Shown here: one piece after another, positions 43,940-53,627 of the stretch
How positions within the stretch are numbered: position 1 is the first letter of the stretch
Layout: each line of letters starts with the position of its first letter
Origin: Alphaproteobacteria bacterium
GTDB lineage: Bacteria > Pseudomonadota > Alphaproteobacteria > Micavibrionales > Micavibrionaceae
DNA: 64,000 bases
Direction of reading: 5' to 3'
Assembly (NCBI GenBank): GCA_009995595.1
Contig: JAACPE010000001.1
Location: 1-64,000, forward strand
Program-made: the position numbers and the translations under genes
The notes under the pieces: generated by a model
Database searches by the model: none
The model's input: the letters and a program-made list of their open reading frames with translations, nothing else
What the model was told of the DNA's origin: nothing

Positions 43940-45592
43940 TTACATACCGCTATAATTTGGCCCACCGCCGCCCTGGGGGACGGTCCACACAATATTTTGT
44001 GACGGGTCTTTTATATCACATGTTTTACAATGCACGCAGTTTTGTGCATTGATCTGAAATTTCTTCTCGCCCGCTTGTTCTATAACCTCATAAACACCAG
44101 CAGGGCAATAACGCTGCGAGGGCTCTGCATATTTAGGTAAATTGATCTCAATAGGGACGCTTGCATCTTTTAACTTTAAGTGCGAAGGCTGATCTTCGGC
44201 GTGGTTGGTATTGGATAACTGCACACTGGTTAGGCGATCAAATGTTAATTTACCATCAGGTTTTGGATAATCAATTTTATGCGCTTTATCCGCTTCAATC
44301 AACTGCGCGTGGTCGGCATGGTTTCTAAGTGTATACGGCAAGCGCCACCCTCCAATCGTTTGAAACGCCGAATGAATAAGGCCAAAGAGCAACCCTTTAT
44401 GAAATCCGGGGCGAATATTACGCACTTGATAGAGTTCATCATAAAGCCATGAGTTTTCAAAATTGGTCTGGTAATGCGCACACTCCCATCCTTGGGCGGG
44501 TGTGTCCTCTTGATTGAGGCAGGTAAAAATACTCTCTGCGGCGATCATGCCTGATTTAATTGCGGCGTGGTTGCCTTTAATTTTGGGGACATTCAAAAAC
44601 CCTGCACTATCGCCTGTGAGAACGCCGCCGGGGAAGGTTAGCTTGGGTAAGGATTGCAGGCCGCCCTCAACCAGCGCCCGCGCGCCATAACCAATACGCT
44701 TGCCACCTTCTAATAACGCCTTAATCTTAGGGTGCGTTTTAAAACGCTGCATTTCTTCAAAAGGGGAGAGATACGGGTTTTGGTAATCAAGCCCAACAAC
44801 AAAACCAATCGACACAAGATTATCTTCCATATGATAGAGCCACGACCCGCCATAGGTTTTGCTATCCATTGGCCAGCCAATACTGTGCTGAATATAGCCT
44901 TTATTATGTTTAGCAGGGTCAACCTCCCATACTTCTTTCACACCTAGGCCGTAAGTTTGCGGATCAGAGTTGGCGCGAAGGTCAAATTTGGCAATAGCCT
45001 CTTTTGATAGTGAGCCATGACACCCTTCGCTTAAAACTGTTTGGCGGGCATGGATTTCCACGCCCGGCTCAAACATATCTGTGCGCTTACCTTCTTTGTT
45101 AATGCCCATATCCCCAGTGGCAACGCCAATCACGGCACCATGGTCATTATACAAAAGCTCCGCCGCCGCAAATCCCGGGAAAATTTCAACGCCCATGTTT
45201 TCGGCCTGCGAGGCGAGCCAGCGCCCAAGTGCTCCAAGGCTGATGATGTAATTGCCATGGTTTTTCATCTGCGGTGGGGTGGGGAGCTTGATTGCGCCTG
45301 ATTTCGTAAGAAAGATAAAATCATCTTTTTTTGCTTCACATGTCAGTGGCGCGCCTTTGTCTTTCCAATCAGGGATAAGCTCATTCAGCGCGCGCGGTTC
45401 AAAGACCGCGCCAGAGAGTAAATGAGCGCCCACTTCTGACCCTTTTTCAAGAATACAAACGGCAACCTCTTTACCTGTTTCATTCGCGAGCTGTTTCAGC
45501 CTTATTGCAGTCGCAAGGCCAGCTGGGCCAGCGCCGACAATAACGACATCATATTCCATCACTTCACGGTCGGATCGAAGGGGTTGGGTCAT
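43940..45592 (-). CDS. electron transfer flavoprotein-ubiquinone oxidoreductase
   Basis: 550 residues. FAD site VVIVGAGPAGLATAIRL (about 15-31); the C-terminal 4Fe-4S cluster lies in CPAGVYEV and NCVHCKTCDIKDP, followed by the invariant WTVPQGGGGPNYSGM end. It passes electrons from ETF (fatty acid and amino acid oxidation) to ubiquinone at the inner membrane. It diverges from the udg gene. Confidence 0.97.
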   Translation of the reverse strand: MTQPLRSDREVMEYDVVIVGAGPAGLATAIRLKQLANETGKEVAVCILEKGSEVGAHLLSGAVFEPRALNELIPDWKDKGAPLTCEAKKDDFIFLTKSGAIKLPTPPQMKNHGNYIISLGALGRWLASQAENMGVEIFPGFAAAELLYNDHGAVIGVATGDMGINKEGKRTDMFEPGVEIHARQTVLSEGCHGSLSKEAIAKFDLRANSDPQTYGLGVKEVWEVDPAKHNKGYIQHSIGWPMDSKTYGGSWLYHMEDNLVSIGFVVGLDYQNPYLSPFEEMQRFKTHPKIKALLEGGKRIGYGARALVEGGLQSLPKLTFPGGVLTGDSAGFLNVPKIKGNHAAIKSGMIAAESIFTCLNQEDTPAQGWECAHYQTNFENSWLYDELYQVRNIRPGFHKGLLFGLIHSAFQTIGGWRLPYTLRNHADHAQLIEADKAHKIDYPKPDGKLTFDRLTSVQLSNTNHAEDQPSHLKLKDASVPIEINLPKYAEPSQRYCPAGVYEVIEQAGEKKFQINAQNCVHCKTCDIKDPSQNIVWTVPQGGGGPNYSGM

Positions 45593-45703
45593 GCTGGAGG
45601 TGCTCCTAAGATAGTTGTTATTCTTTAATATTAGTAGTTTACACGAGGTGGGTAAATATTCTCTAATAGTTTTATTAAAAAACAGTTAGAGGATGGCTCA
45701 ATA

Positions 45704-46525
45704 TTGCAAAATGCGTCTTTAAGCGCTGCATTACAGTGGTATATCGATCATGGGGTCGATGAAGCGCTTGGCGATGTGCCAATTAACCGCACTGTTTTTC
45801 TCGCCCCTCAGCCGCCTGCTTCACTTGATACGCCTAACCATAAAAATAGCGCCCCCGTCACCTCTGTTATGAAACAAACTTCTGCTGAGCCTATGATTGG
45901 CGCGGCGCAGGCGATAGAGCAAGCTCAGAAAATTGCTCATGAGTGCCAAAGCTTAGAGACCTTAAAAGCCGCAATCGCCGCATTTGATGGCCTCTCCATC
46001 AAAAAGACCGCCACTCAACTTGTTTTCGCCGATGGTAACCCTCAATCTAGCATGATGGTTATTGGTGAAGCGCCTGCAACCGAAGATGACCGTCAAGGCA
46101 GACCCTTTTTGGGGCCAGAAGGTCAGTTAATGGATAAGATTTTGGGCTCTATCGGCCTATCACGTGGTGCAGAGGACCCTGATAACGCCGCCTATCTAAC
46201 CAATATTCTCAATTGGCGACCTCCGGGTAATAGAACGCCTTCGCAGGCTGAGCTTGATATAGCCTTACCGTTTTTAAAGCGGCACATTGCGCTTGCCTCG
46301 CCAAAAATAATTATATTATGTGGTGGATTAGTTGCAAAAGCCTTGCTGGATAAGTCTGAGAGTATCTCAAAACTACGTGGCACTTTTCATGATTATGAAG
46401 GAATTCCCACGATTGTAACCTATCATCCGGCCTATTTGCTCCAAACGCCAGCGCAAAAGCGTGCTGTTTGGGCCGATATGCTAATGATTAAGGCCAAACG
46501 GGCGGAGTTGGGTCTAATACATTAA
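45704..46525 (+). CDS. uracil-DNA glycosylase, family 4
   Basis: 273 residues, TTG start; AGAGGA lies about 10 nt upstream and no in-frame ATG is better placed. Motif A is GEAPATEDDRQGRPFLGPEG (about 118-137), then NILNWRPPGNR (about 166-176), and the C-terminal motif TYHPAYLL. The N-terminal 90 residues are low-complexity and typical of the alphaproteobacterial form. The iron-sulphur cysteines of classical family 4 are not all visible. It removes uracil from DNA. Confidence 0.92.
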   Translation: MQNASLSAALQWYIDHGVDEALGDVPINRTVFLAPQPPASLDTPNHKNSAPVTSVMKQTSAEPMIGAAQAIEQAQKIAHECQSLETLKAAIAAFDGLSIKKTATQLVFADGNPQSSMMVIGEAPATEDDRQGRPFLGPEGQLMDKILGSIGLSRGAEDPDNAAYLTNILNWRPPGNRTPSQAELDIALPFLKRHIALASPKIIILCGGLVAKALLDKSESISKLRGTFHDYEGIPTIVTYHPAYLLQTPAQKRAVWADMLMIKAKRAELGLIH

Positions 46526-46600
46526 TTTTCATAATGTTAAATTTAAGTTTGTTCTCTTTTATTGGACATTTTGGGTTAAATAGTCTATCAAACCCACATT

Positions 46601-48622
46601 ATGACATCATACGTGGTAAAGCGGCATGGCCTGTTTTTAACAGGATTATTTGCCTTCGGCCTTATTTTAATGCTGGTTCTGGGTGGTAAAACAGGGCAGG
46701 CGGAAAATGATTTTCTTGGTGCGCCTGTGCCAATAGGTAAGCCCGATCATTTGGTTTCTGCCACTATTTATGACCAACAGATCTTTCAAGAGAAAATCGC
46801 TACTGTACCTCTACCGATTGCTAAGCCTGACTCAGAGAAGGATGGCGGATCTTTTATCCTAGCGTCACTCACAAATTTTGCCTCTATGAAAAAACCTGAT
46901 GTTCAGAAAGCCGAAGAATACAAACGCGGATTTTTTGCAACGCGTGATGTCCTAAAAGATCGTGATATCACACTCTATCAAGAAGCCTTTGCTCTTCAAA
47001 AAACGGGGCAATTCAAGGAGGCGGATAAAACCCTTAAAAGCGTTAAAAATGACATCTTAAAAGGCCATATTTTCGCCAGTCGTTATTTGAGCACGAATTA
47101 CGCGCCCGACTATAAAGAGCTTGTGAACTGGCTGAGGCAATATGACGATCACCCACAAGCTGATGCCATCTATAAATTGATGATGTCGAAGAAACCACAA
47201 GATACAAGCGCACCTCTATCAAGGCCAGATGTGAAATCTCTTTTAACGGGTAATCTGGGGACGGCAACGGCCAAAGAAAAACATTATCAGAGCAAAAAGA
47301 AAAGAACGAGCGCCCAAGAATCTGGTGTCCAAAAACTAACCTACGAAATTCACCGATACGTTAAAAAATATGAACCCACTAAGGCGCTCAATTTACTGGC
47401 CACCTCTGATGCAGCCAGTGATATTGATGATGTTGAATATGACCGTATGCGCGCTTTGATAGCCTCTGGCTATCTTTATGCTAACAAGCTTGATGAGGCC
47501 GAAAAATTAGCAAAAGCCTCATGGAAGCGCTCTGGGGAGTATGCGCCGATGGCGGGATGGGTCTATGGCTTATCCCTCTGGCAAAAACAAAATTACAAAC
47601 AATCGGCGCACGCTTTTGAAAGTGCGGCTTCATCTCCATATGCTTCGGGCTGGATGGTATCGGCCTCTGCGTTTTGGGCATCGCGGGCGCATATGCGCGC
47701 TGGCAACGAAGTTCTTGTGAGCAAATGGTTGAAACTGGCATCGGCCTATCCTCGAACTTTCTATGGCATTATTGCCACGCAGGCTATGGGCAAACGCCTT
47801 GCTTATAATTGGGATGTGCCGCCATTCGATAAAGCGGCAAGTGACCTTATTCAATCAACGCCATCTGGCAAACGGGCAATAGCTCTTCTCGAGATTGGAC
47901 AAGTGGACCGCGCTGAAAAAGAGCTTCTGCGTTTTGATGCAGCGCTGACCCCTGACAGACAAAGGGCGCTTATAGCGCTGTCTGCAAAATATGACCTGCC
48001 AGCACTTCAAATGCGATTAGGAAGTTTATATTCACAGCAGGGCAATTTATATGACGCCGCCCTTTACCCATGGGCGCCGTGGGAGCCTAAAGGAGGTTAC
48101 CGCGTTGATAAATCCCTTATTCATGCCATTGTCCGCCAAGAATCGCGCTTTGATGCTTCTGCCGCTAACCCAAGCGGGGCGACAGGGCTTATGCAACTTA
48201 TGCCTTCAACAGCAAGTTATATAGCCGGGCATGACCGTTTTAAAACACCAGAAGGTCATAAACAACTCAAACAACCGCATGTCAATTTGGCTTTAGGGCA
48301 AGATTACGTGGCGCATTTGTTGAAACACCCTGCAGTAAAGGGTGATCTTCTCTCGCTTGCGGTTGCCTATAATGCAGGGCCTGGCAATTTATCGCGCTGG
48401 AAATCAGAGCGCGCCCATATCAAAGACCCGCTTTTATTTATTGAAACTATTCCTTTTGCTGAGACACGCGCTTTTGTTGAACGTGTTTTATCAAATTACT
48501 GGATTTATGAAACGCGCGCTGGGAAACGCTCTCCCTCTCTCGAGGCTGTTGCCAATGGTAAATGGGCGCATTACGCAGGTAATATTCTACCCCCAACCAT
48601 CGATATCGCGTCGGCGTATTAA
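46601..48622 (+). CDS. soluble lytic transglycosylase (Slt-like)
   Basis: 673 residues. A hydrophobic segment (about 11-30) serves as signal or anchor. A helical superhelical domain (about 110-480) precedes the catalytic domain with AIVRQESRFDASAANPSGA (about 509-527; catalytic Glu), GLMQLMP and VAYNAGPGN. It cleaves peptidoglycan glycan strands, giving anhydro ends. It lies 75 nt after udg; the 3' end is convergent with the phosphatase gene. Confidence 0.93.
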   Translation: MTSYVVKRHGLFLTGLFAFGLILMLVLGGKTGQAENDFLGAPVPIGKPDHLVSATIYDQQIFQEKIATVPLPIAKPDSEKDGGSFILASLTNFASMKKPDVQKAEEYKRGFFATRDVLKDRDITLYQEAFALQKTGQFKEADKTLKSVKNDILKGHIFASRYLSTNYAPDYKELVNWLRQYDDHPQADAIYKLMMSKKPQDTSAPLSRPDVKSLLTGNLGTATAKEKHYQSKKKRTSAQESGVQKLTYEIHRYVKKYEPTKALNLLATSDAASDIDDVEYDRMRALIASGYLYANKLDEAEKLAKASWKRSGEYAPMAGWVYGLSLWQKQNYKQSAHAFESAASSPYASGWMVSASAFWASRAHMRAGNEVLVSKWLKLASAYPRTFYGIIATQAMGKRLAYNWDVPPFDKAASDLIQSTPSGKRAIALLEIGQVDRAEKELLRFDAALTPDRQRALIALSAKYDLPALQMRLGSLYSQQGNLYDAALYPWAPWEPKGGYRVDKSLIHAIVRQESRFDASAANPSGATGLMQLMPSTASYIAGHDRFKTPEGHKQLKQPHVNLALGQDYVAHLLKHPAVKGDLLSLAVAYNAGPGNLSRWKSERAHIKDPLLFIETIPFAETRAFVERVLSNYWIYETRAGKRSPSLEAVANGKWAHYAGNILPPTIDIASAY

Positions 48623-48623
48623 T

Positions 48624-49385
48624 CTAATCCTTTAAAATCTTTAAAAACTTATCTTTCAACGCGCTGTCACCAAAGGCAATGACGCGGCCCTCTGATTTTA
48701 AGGTCAGTTTATTTCCGTCCCAATCGCACATATGGCCGCCAGCACCCTCAATAATTGGAGGAAGCGCGGCAAAGTCATATGGGCTAAGATGCGATTCAAT
48801 CGCGCAATCTAAGTACCCGCTCGCAAGCAGGCCAAAGGAATAACAATCGCCACCCCAAATATAAAAACTCGATTGATCTTCAATCTCTTTCCATTCAGGT
48901 ACCATGATAGGATGCGTGCTAATCACTTTTGCATATTTAATGTCCGCGCATTCGCGCGTTATGACAGGCATATCATTAAACGTTGTTTCAAACCCTTTTG
49001 CACCGACCCAGCGCTCTTTTAAAATCGGTTGATCAATAACGCCCAAAATCGGCACATTATTTTCACATAACGCGATGAGCGTCCCAAAGCTTGGCCGTCC
49101 GGCAATAAAGGATTTTGTGCCATCAATAGGGTCTAAAACCCACGTATATTGGCTTTTGCTCTCTTTTAATCCAAATTCTTCACCAATTATACCGTGGTCT
49201 GGATATCTTTTTTCAATAAGACGGCGTAAATGGTCTTCAACTTTTTTATCGGCGATGGTGACAGGGCTTTCATCGGCTTTACTTTCGACCTCTAAAGGCG
49301 CTCTGAAGTAAGGGCGGATGATTTTTCCCGCTTCATCAGCAAGATAGTTCGCTAAAGTGATGAATTCTTGCATATTTTCTTGCAT
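48624..49385 (-). CDS. inositol-monophosphatase-family phosphatase (HisN-like)
   Basis: 253 residues. Metal-binding motif WVLDPIDGTKSFI (about 79-91), upstream GEEFG (about 67-71) and the late GGDCYSFGLLASG region match the family. In alphaproteobacteria this type is commonly histidinol phosphatase HisN; inositol or nucleotide phosphatase are alternatives. It diverges from alaS across 53 nt, so promoters overlap. Confidence 0.9.
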   Translation of the reverse strand: MQENMQEFITLANYLADEAGKIIRPYFRAPLEVESKADESPVTIADKKVEDHLRRLIEKRYPDHGIIGEEFGLKESKSQYTWVLDPIDGTKSFIAGRPSFGTLIALCENNVPILGVIDQPILKERWVGAKGFETTFNDMPVITRECADIKYAKVISTHPIMVPEWKEIEDQSSFYIWGGDCYSFGLLASGYLDCAIESHLSPYDFAALPPIIEGAGGHMCDWDGNKLTLKSEGRVIAFGDSALKDKFLKILKD

Positions 49386-49438
49386 ATTATAGGGACTTTC
49401 GCATTATATGAGTTCAACATTAAGGTACAGCGCAGAAC

Positions 49439-52105
49439 ATGAAAACAGTAAAAGACATCCGTAGTGAATTTTTAGGGTATTTTGAGAAAAACGGCCACAC
49501 ACACGTCGACTCCTCGCCACTTGTGCCGCAAAATGATCCAACCTTGATGTTTGTGAACTCTGGGATGGTTCAGTTTAAGAACGTCTTTACTGGTGGAGAG
49601 CATCGCGATTATACCCGCGCCACTACCGCGCAAAAATGCGTGCGGGCAGGGGGCAAGCATAACGATTTGGATAATGTCGGCTACACGGCGCGTCACCATA
49701 CGTTTTTTGAGATGCTTGGTAACTTTTCATTCGGCGATTATTTCAAAGAAGAAGCGATTTCATACGCTTGGGAATTGGTGTCAAAAAACTTTGAAATGCC
49801 TAAGGATAAGCTTCTGGTCACTGTCCACTCAACGGATGAGGAAGCCGCAGGCCTCTGGAAGAAAATTGCAGGCTTTAGCGATGATAAAATTATCCGTATC
49901 CCCACCGATGATAATTTCTGGCAAATGGGTGATACGGGGCCTTGCGGGCCGTGTACCGAAATATTTTATGATCAAGGTGAGGGCCTTGCTGGTGGCCCGC
50001 CGGGATCACCTGATGAAGATGGCGATAGATTCTTAGAGTTCTGGAATCTCGTTTTTATGCAATACGAACAAGAACCGGGCGAAGATGGACAGCCCATCCG
50101 CCGCCCCTTACCAAACCCTTCCATTGATACAGGTATGGGCTTAGAGCGTATGGCCGCCCTCATGCAAGGCAAAGTCACCAACTACGATATCGACCTTTTA
50201 AAATCCATTATAGACAATGTTGCCGATTTAACGGGCGTTGCTTATTCGGGCGATCAGGCGGCGTCGCACCGTGTTATTGCCGATCACTTGCGCTGCGCGT
50301 CATTTTTGCTTGCGGATGGAGTGATGCCCTCCAATGAGGGGCGCGGCTATGTCCTGCGCCGCATTATGCGCCGCGGCATGCGCCACGCCCATTTATTGGG
50401 TGCGAGTGACCCGCTCATGTATAAACTCCTTCCGACCCTTGTCTCGATGATGGGCGAAGCCTACCCAGAGTTAAAACGCGCCGAAAGTCTGATTTCAGAA
50501 ACACTGAAAAATGAAGAGGCACGCTTTAAACAAACGCTGGATCGCGGGCTTAAGATGCTCGATGACGAGGCAGATAATGTGCGTGATAATACGCTTGCTG
50601 GCGATGTTGCCTTTAAGCTTTACGATACGTATGGTTTTCCTGTTGATTTAACCCAAGACGCCTTACGTTTAAAGGGGATTGAAGTAGATATGGCGGGCTT
50701 TAACGCCGCGATGGATGAGCAGAAAAAAGCCGCCCGCGCAGCGTGGTCAGGCTCTGGTGATGCAGGCACTGAAAAGCTCTGGTTTGAGATTTTGGAAGAA
50801 TTTGGCCCCACAGAGTTTTTAGGGTATGAAAAAGAGCAAGCTGAGGGTAAAGCCCTCGCCCTTGTCAAAGACGGTAAAGTCGTTGAAAGTCTGAATAAAG
50901 GTGATGATGGTTATATCATTACCAATCAAACGCCATTTTACGCGGAAAGTGGCGGACAGGTTGGTGATACTGGCTTCATAGCAGGGGAGGGTCTCTCTGG
51001 TGTGGTGACGGATACCAAGAAGCAAGTAGGTAAACTTTTTGCCCACGCTGTGACGATGAAAGAGGGAAAAGTTGAAAAAGGCGATAGCCTCGTTTTAACC
51101 GTCGATCATATGCGCCGCTCGATTATCCGTTCAAACCATTCTGTGACGCACTTGCTTCACGAAGCCTTACGCGAAACGCTGGGTGATCATGTGGCGCAAA
51201 AGGGATCGCTTCAAGATGATCAGCGTACGCGTTTTGATATCTCGCAACCTGTTGCCCTGACGCCAGCGCAGCTCAAAGCTGTCGAAGAAAAAGTAAACGC
51301 AGAGATACGCGCCAATACAGAAGTTATTACGCGTATCATGCCGATCGACGAAGCCCGCGAAAGCGGCGCCATGGCCCTCTTTGGTGAAAAATACGACGAT
51401 GAAGTCCGCGTAGTTTCGATGGGGACAGCCAAAAAGGGGTCTAATAAGCCTTACTCTGTTGAGCTTTGCGGTGGTACACATGTAAAACGCACAGGCGATA
51501 TTGGTCTGTTTAAAATCATCTCCGAAAGCGCCGTGTCTTCTGGTGTGCGCCGTATAGAGGCATTAACTGGAGCAAACGCGCTGGCGTATTTAGAGGAACA
51601 AGAAGCCCGCCTTCATGAGGCCGCTCAGATACTAAAATCCGCCCCTGCCGAAGTGACCGCACGTGTTAAAACACTGGTCGAAGATCGCAAGAAGTTAGAG
51701 CAAGAAGTATCAACGCTTCGTAAGCAACTCGCCATGGGCGGTAATGTTGGCGCGGCGTCTTCGTCAAATGATGATGTCAAAGAAATCAATGGCGTGAAGT
51801 TTATCGGCAAAGTGCTCCCTGATTTCCCCGCCAAGGATCTCAAAGGCATGGTTGATGATCTTAAGAAAAAGCTAGGATCTGGCGTTGTGGTGTTAATCGC
51901 CACAGCAGATGGCAAGGCCTCTATCGTTGTTGGTGTGACTGCCGATTTAACGGGCAGTATTAACGCCGTTGATCTCGTCAAACTCGGAGCGCAGGCGCTT
52001 GGCGGCCAAGGCGGCGGTGGCCGTCCCGACATGGCGCAAGCTGGTGGTACAAATGCGAGCGCCGCTAATGACGCAGTAAGCGTGATTGAGGCAAAACTGG
52101 CTTAG
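49439..52105 (+). CDS. alaS: alanyl-tRNA synthetase
   Basis: 888 residues, full length. The class II catalytic core starts the protein ([36 protein letters not shown]), then the tRNA-binding part, the editing domain with [11 protein letters not shown] and [12 protein letters not shown], and the C-terminal DHHA1 domain ending AGGTNASA. It charges tRNA-Ala and edits mis-charged Ser and Gly. Convergent with the next gene with only one base between them. Confidence 0.98.
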   Translation: MKTVKDIRSEFLGYFEKNGHTHVDSSPLVPQNDPTLMFVNSGMVQFKNVFTGGEHRDYTRATTAQKCVRAGGKHNDLDNVGYTARHHTFFEMLGNFSFGDYFKEEAISYAWELVSKNFEMPKDKLLVTVHSTDEEAAGLWKKIAGFSDDKIIRIPTDDNFWQMGDTGPCGPCTEIFYDQGEGLAGGPPGSPDEDGDRFLEFWNLVFMQYEQEPGEDGQPIRRPLPNPSIDTGMGLERMAALMQGKVTNYDIDLLKSIIDNVADLTGVAYSGDQAASHRVIADHLRCASFLLADGVMPSNEGRGYVLRRIMRRGMRHAHLLGASDPLMYKLLPTLVSMMGEAYPELKRAESLISETLKNEEARFKQTLDRGLKMLDDEADNVRDNTLAGDVAFKLYDTYGFPVDLTQDALRLKGIEVDMAGFNAAMDEQKKAARAAWSGSGDAGTEKLWFEILEEFGPTEFLGYEKEQAEGKALALVKDGKVVESLNKGDDGYIITNQTPFYAESGGQVGDTGFIAGEGLSGVVTDTKKQVGKLFAHAVTMKEGKVEKGDSLVLTVDHMRRSIIRSNHSVTHLLHEALRETLGDHVAQKGSLQDDQRTRFDISQPVALTPAQLKAVEEKVNAEIRANTEVITRIMPIDEARESGAMALFGEKYDDEVRVVSMGTAKKGSNKPYSVELCGGTHVKRTGDIGLFKIISESAVSSGVRRIEALTGANALAYLEEQEARLHEAAQILKSAPAEVTARVKTLVEDRKKLEQEVSTLRKQLAMGGNVGAASSSNDDVKEINGVKFIGKVLPDFPAKDLKGMVDDLKKKLGSGVVVLIATADGKASIVVGVTADLTGSINAVDLVKLGAQALGGQGGGGRPDMAQAGGTNASAANDAVSVIEAKLA

Positions 52106-52106
52106 C

Positions 52107-53060
52107 TTATGGCTTGTGCCCAAAATTAAGGGCTTGGCCACTCTTTTGTGCTTGGTGAATATTTAATAAAGAGGTTTTAGCTTCTGTCATAGCTTCTTTT
52201 GTGTCGCTCATCCATGAATAGCGACGCCCTTCTAAGCTCTCGAGCGTAGACCATATTCTATCCAAAATGCTGGTTGCTTGATCTAATTTCGAAGAAGTAA
52301 TCCTTGGCATTTTGTCCTCTCTGAATTGGATAAAATGGGTACGAATGCCATGTTCAACAAATAAAGCCTGGTTGGCAAGAATGAGCGCATCTCTTACTTG
52401 TTTATCTCCTAAGGTAAGATAGGCAGGGGGGGCTTCTTCTAAAATACGGATCATATCAAAAAGTTTATGCGATACTTTATCTATGCGCTCGTAAGCTCTG
52501 GGCATGATTTGAACTTCAAATCTACCGGTCCGCCCTTTACCAAGATCAATTTCTATATCAAAATTAATAAAACCTGCGAAACCGCTTTTTCTGGGGGATT
52601 TCATATAATCTCTAAATGACCCATCTGCAACTGTCTCCCCATCTCTTCCCAACAAACGGACAACACCCCCTTTAGTCTTGGATCGCCAAACACGATAAAA
52701 AGCTTCGTAGTCTTTAGGGGAATTTATATAGATCCTTCCTCTTCCTAAATCCGAGATGTTTCTGTGGGCATCAGTAAGTTTTACTGCCGCCCGGTCAAGA
52801 TTTTTCATATCCGCAATGAAATAAGAACCATCAGGATCTTCCAATCCCATTTCTTCGGCAAAAGCACGTAAAAATTTTCCAGCAGGTGTACGACTTTGCT
52901 CTGCGTTTTTATAGGCTCGGGCTAGCCTGGTTAGTTCCTTGGAGGGCAGCTTGCCTAATTTTTTATCGTCTTTTTTACTATCGATAAGAGCACGAACTAC
53001 CCTATGTGTGGCTTCGTCTAATTCTCTATTTGGTTTTATCCATGGCAGGCTCTTATTCAT
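52107..53060 (-). CDS. RelA/SpoT-like nucleotidyltransferase-fold protein, unknown role
   Basis: 317 residues. The middle (about 86-205) resembles the RelA/SpoT synthetase fold: KNLDRAAVKL, DLGRGRIYIN (family D-x-R-R), FRDYMKSPRKSGFAGF (family DYI-xxPK-xNGY) and FEVQIMPRAYERIDKVSHKL (family EVQIRT-x14-H). There is no HD hydrolase, TGS or ACT domain. Key residues of the synthetase are only partly kept, so a different nucleotide or a toxin function is possible. It converges with alaS and diverges from ndk. Confidence 0.65.
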   Translation of the reverse strand: MNKSLPWIKPNRELDEATHRVVRALIDSKKDDKKLGKLPSKELTRLARAYKNAEQSRTPAGKFLRAFAEEMGLEDPDGSYFIADMKNLDRAAVKLTDAHRNISDLGRGRIYINSPKDYEAFYRVWRSKTKGGVVRLLGRDGETVADGSFRDYMKSPRKSGFAGFINFDIEIDLGKGRTGRFEVQIMPRAYERIDKVSHKLFDMIRILEEAPPAYLTLGDKQVRDALILANQALFVEHGIRTHFIQFREDKMPRITSSKLDQATSILDRIWSTLESLEGRRYSWMSDTKEAMTEAKTSLLNIHQAQKSGQALNFGHKP

Positions 53061-53182
53061 ATGAAGAAATTACCATAAAATTATGGAAATAAAAAGGGGT
53101 TTCTTTAAAATCAGCACTTGCCCTTTTTTCAGGGCTTGATATAACGCTTTCGGTATTTAATTTTAAGCAAAAAGAGGGACTT

Positions 53183-53605
53183 ATGGCCATTCAACGTACA
53201 TTTTCAATACTCAAGCCTGACGCAACGCGTCGCAACCTAACTGGTGCAATTAACGCACGCTTCGAAGAAAACGGTCTACGTATCGTGGCTCAAAAACGTA
53301 TTCACATGACTCGCGCACAAGCAGAGAAATTCTATGAAGTTCACTCTGAGCGCCCATTCTTTGGTGAACTTGTTGACTTTATGATCTCTGAGCCTGTTGT
53401 GGTTCAAGTGTTGGAAGGTGAAAATGCTGTTGCAAAAAATCGTGAAATCATGGGCGCAACAAATCCAGCAGATGCAGATGAGGGAACAATCCGCAAAGAT
53501 TTTGCCCTAAGCATCGGCGAAAACTCTGTCCACGGATCAGATTCAGATGAGAACGCTGCAATCGAGATCAAGCATTTCTTTAAAGACGAAGAAATCGTTG
53601 GTTAA
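53183..53605 (+). CDS. ndk: nucleoside diphosphate kinase
   Basis: 140 residues, full length. [15 protein letters not shown] opens the fold and [12 protein letters not shown] carries the active-site histidine (about 117-118). It moves phosphate from ATP to other nucleoside diphosphates through a phosphohistidine. AAGAGGGA precedes the ATG. Confidence 0.98.
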   Translation: MAIQRTFSILKPDATRRNLTGAINARFEENGLRIVAQKRIHMTRAQAEKFYEVHSERPFFGELVDFMISEPVVVQVLEGENAVAKNREIMGATNPADADEGTIRKDFALSIGENSVHGSDSDENAAIEIKHFFKDEEIVG

Positions 53606-53627
53606 TAAATAGAACAAGAACAAAGCC

